Source: Nitrososphaerota archaeon
GTDB lineage: Archaea; Thermoproteota; Nitrososphaeria; Nitrososphaerales; Nitrosopumilaceae
NCBI GenBank assembly: GCA_030611185.1
Contig: JAUWQG010000021.1
Location: forward strand, 1 to 11,091
DNA: 11,091 nucleotides
Direction of reading: 5' to 3'
A program made the position numbers and the translations under genes. Shown here in pieces: positions 7,039 through 11,091 of this stretch. Numbering within the stretch: position 1 is the first letter of the stretch; each line of letters starts with the position of its first letter. Under the pieces are notes generated by a model. That model was not told the DNA's origin. It did not search any database and was given only the letters and a program-made list of their open reading frames with translations.

Positions 7039-7054
7039 ATTATTTAAAGCTAGA
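7039..7054 (-). promoter_or_regulatory. Promoter of ferredoxin copy B (duplicated element)
   Basis: The 16-base sequence is identical to that at 6430-6445, with TTTAAA at 7043-7048. The element and the chosen start codons are both offset by exactly 609 bases from copy A, which supports both the promoter call and the start at 7018. Confidence 0.75.
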
Positions 7055-7156
7055 CCAGAATTGACATGAGTAGATCGATTTGATCTGAGATTGTTACTTT
7101 AATTATGGTACTTTGAATCCCTTACGTTCATATCGTTTGAATGCAAATTGCAATAG

Positions 7157-7822
7157 TTGGATATATTCAAGTACGATGTTTATCGTGGACCAAACATTGG
7201 AGTATACATTTCTGTAAATGATGAATTTGTATTCTTGCCAATGGGATTTGCAGAAACTAAAGCTGAAAAACTTGCAAAATATCTAGAAGTTAATCCTCTT
7301 TACACAGCAGTTGCAAACACTCGACTTTTGGGTGCACTGATGTCAATGAACAATCACGGAGTATTGTTACCAACTACTGCATATCAAGACGAGTATGATT
7401 TCTTAAAAAATGAAACAGGACTTGAAGTTGGAGTATTGGATTCAAAATATACAGCTCTTGGAAATGTAATTTGTGCAAATGACAAGGGAGCTATTGTATC
7501 ACCATGGTTATCAAAATCTGACGTTGAGACAATCAAGCAGGTTTTGGATGTTGAGGTAGTACAAAAGCGAATATCAGGACTAAACCAGGTAGGGGCCATG
7601 ATGGTTGCAAACAATTCAGGTGCAGTGATTCACCCTGAAGCTGACGAGGAGGATATGAAGATGTTTGCAAACGTTTTGGGCGTGCATATAGAGCACTCTA
7701 CAATTAATGGAGGAGTTCCCTATGTAGAGTCTGGAATTTTAGCAAACAACAAGTCAGTAGTTGTAGGTTCTATGACTACAGGACCTGAAATTATGATGTT
7801 AACTATGGCTTTTCTAAATTAA
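7157..7822 (+). CDS. eif6: Translation initiation factor 6 (ribosome anti-association factor)
   Basis: Archaeal aIF6 binds the large ribosomal subunit and blocks premature joining of the small one. The protein has 221 residues, the full family length, and shows the repeated pattern of the five-fold pseudosymmetric pentein barrel: YDVYRGPNIGVYISVND near the N-terminus, then the related segments ANTRLLGALMSMNNHGVLLP, LGNVICANDKGAIVSP, VGAMMVANNSGAVIHP and VESGILANNKSVVVG. The start is TTG: an in-frame TAG directly precedes it, and later ATGs would remove the conserved N-terminal strand. No Shine-Dalgarno is seen. A weak TTCATATC centred about 27 bases upstream would fit a leaderless mRNA. The last 20 bases overlap the end of hisS on the opposite strand. 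Confidence 0.96.
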   Translation: MDIFKYDVYRGPNIGVYISVNDEFVFLPMGFAETKAEKLAKYLEVNPLYTAVANTRLLGALMSMNNHGVLLPTTAYQDEYDFLKNETGLEVGVLDSKYTALGNVICANDKGAIVSPWLSKSDVETIKQVLDVEVVQKRISGLNQVGAMMVANNSGAVIHPEADEEDMKMFANVLGVHIEHSTINGGVPYVESGILANNKSVVVGSMTTGPEIMMLTMAFLN

Positions 7823-9083
7823 GAACTGAAGTTGGATCATCTGTAATCGTTTCAATATCAACCTGAGATTCTTCGCCTGACCTCATATCTCTTAATACGA
7901 TTTTACCTGCCTCTAATTCTTTAGGAGCTACAATTATGCAGAATCTAGAGTTTGCTGCTTGGTCCATTTGTTTTTTTAATGGTTTTCCTGCCAAGTCTAT
8001 GTTTGTTGGAATGTTTGCAAGTCTTAGTAAAGATGCAATGCTCATTGCAACTTTTTGCATTTCTTCATTAATGTACAAAACTGAAATTCTTTGCTCTGTT
8101 ACATCTGAGATTATTTTTTGCTCTTGCATTGTAAGAATAATTCTCTCAACTCCACCTGCAACTCCAGTGGCCCCAATGTCTTCTCTACCAAAGGCTTTGG
8201 TAAGCGAATCATATCTTCCTCCACCAGCTAGTGCCCCAAGTGTAGAGTTTTTATCAAATACCTCAAAAACAGTTCCTGAATAATAGTCCAATCCACGAAC
8301 AATGCCAAAATTAATCCTAACATTTGACACTCCACGATTCTCAAGTGAATCAATTAGTTGTTTTAGATAGTCCCAAGATGCTAATTGTGTAGTATCTATT
8401 TTTTCTTCTACTTCTTTTATTGTTCCTTTAATTTGAGAAAATTCTAGAATTTTTTCTAGCTTGTTTATATCGTATCTATCTTTGAATTCATTTAGTATCT
8501 CTTGCTTTGATTTTTTTTGAATTTTATCAATTGCACGTAAAATATCAGCTACTAGTTGTGAGTCTGTTGAATCAAATAGTTGGTTGATGTAGTTTTCAAC
8601 TAGATTTCTGTGATTGATATCAATTGTAATGTCTTTGAGGAGTAGTGAATCAAAGAGTCGTGATGTAAATTCAATTATTTCAGCCTCAGATTCTATCCCT
8701 GGCTTGCCATAAACTTCGATATCCCACTGGTGAAAATATCGGTACCGTCCTTTTTGTGGTTCATCATATCTGAAAACGCCACCAAAGCTTGAAATCTTTG
8801 CGGGGAGTCTCATTGATTTTTGTGCAGCTGCATATCTAGTAAGACCAACTGTAAAGTCAAAACGCAGTGCAACTTCTCTATCTCCCTTGTCTTTGAAATA
8901 ATAAATCTCATCTCTGATTGCAGGACCAGACTTTGTTTCTAATACTGAGAGAAGTTCGATTGGTGATGGGTCCATAAATGAAAAACCATACAAGCTGGAG
9001 AGTTGCTTAAAGTGAGATCGTATATGTTCAATGTTGGCATGCTCTGAGGCTTCAAAATCCTTCATTCCACGTGGTAACTCCAA
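7803..9083 (-). CDS. hisS: Histidyl-tRNA synthetase
   Basis: This class II aminoacyl-tRNA synthetase charges tRNA-His with histidine. It has 426 residues, normal length. It opens with LPRGMKDF (3-10). Motif 2 is FRYDEPQKGRYRYFHQ (104-119, with R113), preceded by ALRFDFTVGLTRYA (72-85). The histidine-specific loops RGLDYYSG (HisA, 263-270) and GGGRYD (HisB, 287-292) are intact, as is motif 3 GVAGGVERI (307-315). A C-terminal anticodon-binding domain follows from about 330. These intact catalytic loops argue for a true synthetase, not the HisZ regulator. The start is TTG, kept because an ATG start at 9065 would cut off the conserved LPRG. The gene is separated by 111 bases from the antiporter gene upstream and overlaps eif6 tail-to-tail by 20 bases. 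Confidence 0.97.
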   Translation of the reverse strand: MELPRGMKDFEASEHANIEHIRSHFKQLSSLYGFSFMDPSPIELLSVLETKSGPAIRDEIYYFKDKGDREVALRFDFTVGLTRYAAAQKSMRLPAKISSFGGVFRYDEPQKGRYRYFHQWDIEVYGKPGIESEAEIIEFTSRLFDSLLLKDITIDINHRNLVENYINQLFDSTDSQLVADILRAIDKIQKKSKQEILNEFKDRYDINKLEKILEFSQIKGTIKEVEEKIDTTQLASWDYLKQLIDSLENRGVSNVRINFGIVRGLDYYSGTVFEVFDKNSTLGALAGGGRYDSLTKAFGREDIGATGVAGGVERIILTMQEQKIISDVTEQRISVLYINEEMQKVAMSIASLLRLANIPTNIDLAGKPLKKQMDQAANSRFCIIVAPKELEAGKIVLRDMRSGEESQVDIETITDDPTSVLNLEKP

Positions 9084-9107
9084 GATAGTTTTGGTGTTTA
9101 GTATAGT

Positions 9108-9118
9108 GATTTAGATAT
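9108..9118 (-). promoter_or_regulatory. Possible TATA box of hisS
   Basis: On the minus strand ATATCTAAATC is centred 25-30 bases before the TTG start. It is the best A/T-rich element in the short gap. A second candidate (CTATACTAAAC) lies closer and would place transcription start inside the gene. Confidence 0.3.
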
Positions 9119-9121
9119 TTC

Positions 9122-9144
9122 TAAAAATCAAACCTCATCAGAGG
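9122..9144 (-). terminator. Possible terminator after the antiporter gene
   Basis: On the minus strand CCTC-TGAT-GAGG, a 4-base-pair hairpin, is followed at once by TTTGATTTTTA. It lies about 50 bases after the antiporter stop codon and just before the hisS promoter. The stem is short, so the T-tract may be the only working part. Confidence 0.35.
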
Positions 9145-9194
9145 ACCGAAATTTTGATTCGTTTCTTTGAGGAATTTATTGTTAAAATTTGGAT

Positions 9195-10823
9195 CTATGT
9201 GTCTTCTTTTTCTTCTTTTTTAACTAATAATTCCATAATGTTTTCCCCTGTTACAATTCCAAGAATTTTTTTGGAATCAGTATCATCAATGACAGGTATT
9301 GCATCAAATGGATGTGAATTCATTTTTTGAATTACGGTGAAAATTTGTTCATTAGGCACTACAGTGTGATATTTTTTGTACATTATATCGCCGGCAGTTA
9401 TTATCTCATGATTTTTCTTGTGAATTCTCTTAATTTCTTTTTGTGATACTAGACCCAACAAGTTGTCTTTATCATCAAATATCATAAAAACAGATTTTGA
9501 ATTTACATCATGGGTGCTTAAAAATTCCTCCAAGTTGGTGTTGGCAGATATTTTAGTAAAGTCCTTGTTCATTACTTGTTTTGCAGTATAGTCTGATACT
9601 ACCCTACGAAAAAAGCCAGGTAGTAATCCTAACTCTAGTGTTCCAACTTTAATCTGAACTATTTTTCGAAGTTTGCGTTGCAGTTCAACACTGGATATTA
9701 CCATTGTAATTAAGGTGCCAAAAACCAATAACGAAAACATGGGTTTCTCAATTATTCCCACTCCCAGTAGTGAGAGCATCAAGGCAAGGTCAACTGCTCC
9801 CTTTGACATTACACCAAATGCAACAGTAGTTGCAGGTCTCATTTTTGCAATCCTTACTGCAGCATATGATCCAACAAATTTTACTCCAATTACTATTGCA
9901 AGCATTCCAACGATTACCCATATTGGAAGTTCTAGAAAACTAAAGGTAAAGTGTAATCCTATTCCTGCAAAGAATATTGGTATGAAAATTCCATACCCTA
10001 TAGCATGAACATTTTTTGAGATTTCATGATATTCTTCTTTGCTCATTCGCGATACTGCAATTCCTAGCATTAATGCCCCAATGGCACCATGAATTCCGCT
10101 TAATTCTGCAAAATATGCCACAAGTAAAATTACTCCAATTACAATTCCAAAGTATACCTGTTGAACTCGTAAATGATTTTTGATTAGCCTGAAAAAAGGA
10201 GGTAAAACAAATACAGATACAAGTCCGGCTATGACAAAAAAGATAATCATTTTTGCAAAAAGCCATGCAGCATCAACAATTTCTAGGGACTGACTTTCAC
10301 TATTTCCAATCTGAATAACTACACTGACAAAAATAATTGCAATAAATTCCACTATTGCAGTTACTGTAAAAATTTCAAGCCCTATTGTAGATCTTAGCTT
10401 TCCCAAATCAGATAAAATTTTGGCAGTTACCCCCAAACTAGATGCTCCAACCACACTTGCTATTGCAAATGATTTTATCAAATCCATATCAGAAAACGAC
10501 AGCGCAAAAAGACCTGCTGCAAAAAATGGAATAAGAAAACCTACTACAGAACCTGCAAATATTCTTCCTCTAAGAACCCGAAACAGACCAGGTAAATCAA
10601 TTTCTTCAAGCCCTATCAAAAAGAACAAAAAGAAAACTCCAATTGAAATGAAAAGATCAATTTCCTCAGTTGGATCAACTAGCGCAAACAATGCAGGACC
10701 AACAATTATTCCGGCCAGAACATTACCAATGATTGTGGGTTGGCCCATCCTATGCATTACCTCTCCTAACAATTTGGCTGAAATGATCAGTATACCCAAA
10801 TACATTAAGGGCTCAAAACTCAT
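9195..10823 (-). CDS. CPA2-family cation/proton antiporter with two C-terminal CBS domains
   Basis: This is an inner-membrane Na+(K+)/H+ exchanger of the monovalent cation:proton antiporter-2 family (Kef/NapA-like). It has 542 residues: about 12-13 hydrophobic helices to residue 380, then a cytosolic part with two CBS domains (about 411-470 and 474-535), ending in a charged tail. Family landmarks are MGQPTIIGNVLAGIIVGP (26-43), the ASSLGVTAKILSDLGKL segment (127-143) and SKGAVDLAL (340-348), where K341 matches the conserved basic residue of helix 10. The helix-5 ion-binding pair, usually Asp-Asp or Gln-Asp, appears as Val158-Glu159. There is no TrkA-N/RCK domain, so this is not a glutathione-gated Kef channel; CBS domains suggest control by adenine nucleotides or ionic strength. 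The ATG at 10823 overlaps the TGA of an 8-codon upstream frame. A weak TATA-like AGAATATGT lies about 30 bases upstream. The transported ion cannot be read from sequence. Confidence 0.92.
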   Translation of the reverse strand: MSFEPLMYLGILIISAKLLGEVMHRMGQPTIIGNVLAGIIVGPALFALVDPTEEIDLFISIGVFFLFFLIGLEEIDLPGLFRVLRGRIFAGSVVGFLIPFFAAGLFALSFSDMDLIKSFAIASVVGASSLGVTAKILSDLGKLRSTIGLEIFTVTAIVEFIAIIFVSVVIQIGNSESQSLEIVDAAWLFAKMIIFFVIAGLVSVFVLPPFFRLIKNHLRVQQVYFGIVIGVILLVAYFAELSGIHGAIGALMLGIAVSRMSKEEYHEISKNVHAIGYGIFIPIFFAGIGLHFTFSFLELPIWVIVGMLAIVIGVKFVGSYAAVRIAKMRPATTVAFGVMSKGAVDLALMLSLLGVGIIEKPMFSLLVFGTLITMVISSVELQRKLRKIVQIKVGTLELGLLPGFFRRVVSDYTAKQVMNKDFTKISANTNLEEFLSTHDVNSKSVFMIFDDKDNLLGLVSQKEIKRIHKKNHEIITAGDIMYKKYHTVVPNEQIFTVIQKMNSHPFDAIPVIDDTDSKKILGIVTGENIMELLVKKEEKEDT

Positions 10824-10973
10824 CTTTCAGCAACCATTCCTTTCATCTGGACATATTCTTCAAGGATATAGGGTTTATCATAATTATGGTTATTCCCAAT
10901 AGACTACTAGGGACAATTAGACACAGACTGATAACTTACTTTATTTTAAAAAAATTTGAAATAAAATTCTTGA

Positions 10974-11030
10974 TTAAAACTCTCTAGGTGGTAAACGAGT
11001 AGATCGTTTCTTCTTTTTACCTAGATTCAA
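10974..11030 (-). CDS. Very short basic reading frame, 18 codons (uncertain)
   Basis: From a TTG at 11030 the frame reads MNLGKKKKRSTRLPPREF and stops with TAA. The lysine/arginine-rich composition ending in PPREF looks more protein-like than chance AT-rich sequence. It may be an independent microprotein or the tail of the partial frame ending at 11017, which reaches the same frame by a +1 shift. I do not recognise a family. Confidence 0.25.
   Translation of the reverse strand: MNLGKKKKRSTRLPPREF
10983..11025. repeat. Nested inverted repeat
   Basis: The outer arms TCTAGGT (10983-10989) and ACCTAGA (11019-11025) enclose the inner arms AAACGA (10993-10998) and TCGTTT (11004-11009), which have a 5-base loop. 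The asymmetric internal loop (3 and 9 bases) makes a moderately stable RNA hairpin possible on either strand. It overlaps the short basic frame. Confidence 0.4.
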
Positions 11031-11091
11031 ATACTAGTAAATTATCAAGGGGCTTCCTACAGTAAGAATAACACTCACCCACAAAGGATAA
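11017..11091 (-). CDS. 3' end of an unrecognised minus-strand frame (partial, uncertain)
   Basis: The frame is open from the right window edge to a TAA at 11019-11017 and encodes GECYSYCRKPLDNLLVFESR at its end. CYSYCRKPL could be half of a small zinc site. Only 24 codons are visible, so chance is possible. An AGG codon precedes the stop, and a +1 shift at that point continues into the basic 18-codon frame. Confidence 0.25.
   Translation of the reverse strand, partial: LSFVGECYSYCRKPLDNLLVFESR

Noticed and set aside
7803..9083. HisZ-like regulatory paralogue instead of a synthetase
   Set aside because: Motif 2, both histidine loops and the anticodon-binding domain are all intact, and there are no histidine biosynthesis genes nearby.
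9673..10008. 111-codon plus-strand open frame
   Set aside because: It is a mirror frame of the antiporter helices, a common by-product of hydrophobic codons; no independent signal is seen.
10420..10902. 160-codon plus-strand open frame
   Set aside because: It is antisense to the antiporter N-terminus and its leader; the minus strand has the clear membrane-protein reading.
1..11091. Mobile element, CRISPR array, prophage, toxin-antitoxin or defence island
   Set aside because: No transposase, integrase, direct repeat array or defence domain was seen; nearly all of the window is core housekeeping sequence of even composition.

Overview
The window looks like chromosomal core sequence from an AT-rich ammonia-oxidising archaeon (Nitrososphaerota/Thaumarchaeota, most like the Nitrosopumilus group). 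The reasons are the archaeal replication set (Gins23, MCM, Hel308, small RFC subunit), archaeal eIF6, an archaeal-type HisRS, Sulfolobus-like 7Fe ferredoxins, A/T-rich TATA boxes placed about 27 bases before start codons (leaderless mRNAs), and a serine tRNA without an encoded CCA. The lineage is inferred from gene content and composition; no search was run.

Layout, left to right. Positions 1-4632 (minus strand) carry a tight operon transcribed gins23 -> mcm -> hel308. The genes overlap by 20 and 4 bases, and hel308 runs off the left edge. Positions 4633-4755 are a divergent promoter region with two adjacent palindromes between the facing TATA boxes. Positions 4756-5706 (plus) encode the small subunit of replication factor C. 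Its stop codon touches the 3' end of a minus-strand tRNA-Ser(UGA) at 5707-5790. Positions 5864-7018 (minus) hold two paralogous dicluster ferredoxins, each with its own copy of the same promoter. Positions 7157-7822 (plus) encode eIF6, which overlaps tail-to-tail by 20 bases with hisS (7803-9083, minus). Positions 9195-10823 (minus) encode a CPA2-type cation/proton antiporter with two C-terminal CBS domains. The last 270 bases contain no confidently recognised gene, but do hold a partial minus-strand frame ending in a possible +1 frameshift site and an inverted repeat.

How the genes work together: Gins23 and MCM belong to the CMG-like replicative helicase, the RFC small subunit loads the PCNA clamp, and Hel308 acts on stalled forks. 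The left half is therefore a replisome/fork-repair island with a shared divergent control region. The right half is a mix of translation genes (tRNA-Ser, eIF6, HisRS), electron carriers and ion homeostasis.

I see no mobile element, CRISPR array, prophage or defence locus, and no clearly new multi-gene system. The points most worth checking are the ferredoxin pair (duplicated promoter, complementary loss of putative zinc ligands), the Val-Glu pair where CPA antiporters usually carry Asp-Asp or Gln-Asp, the double palindrome between gins23 and rfcS, and the possible frameshifted small protein at the right edge.
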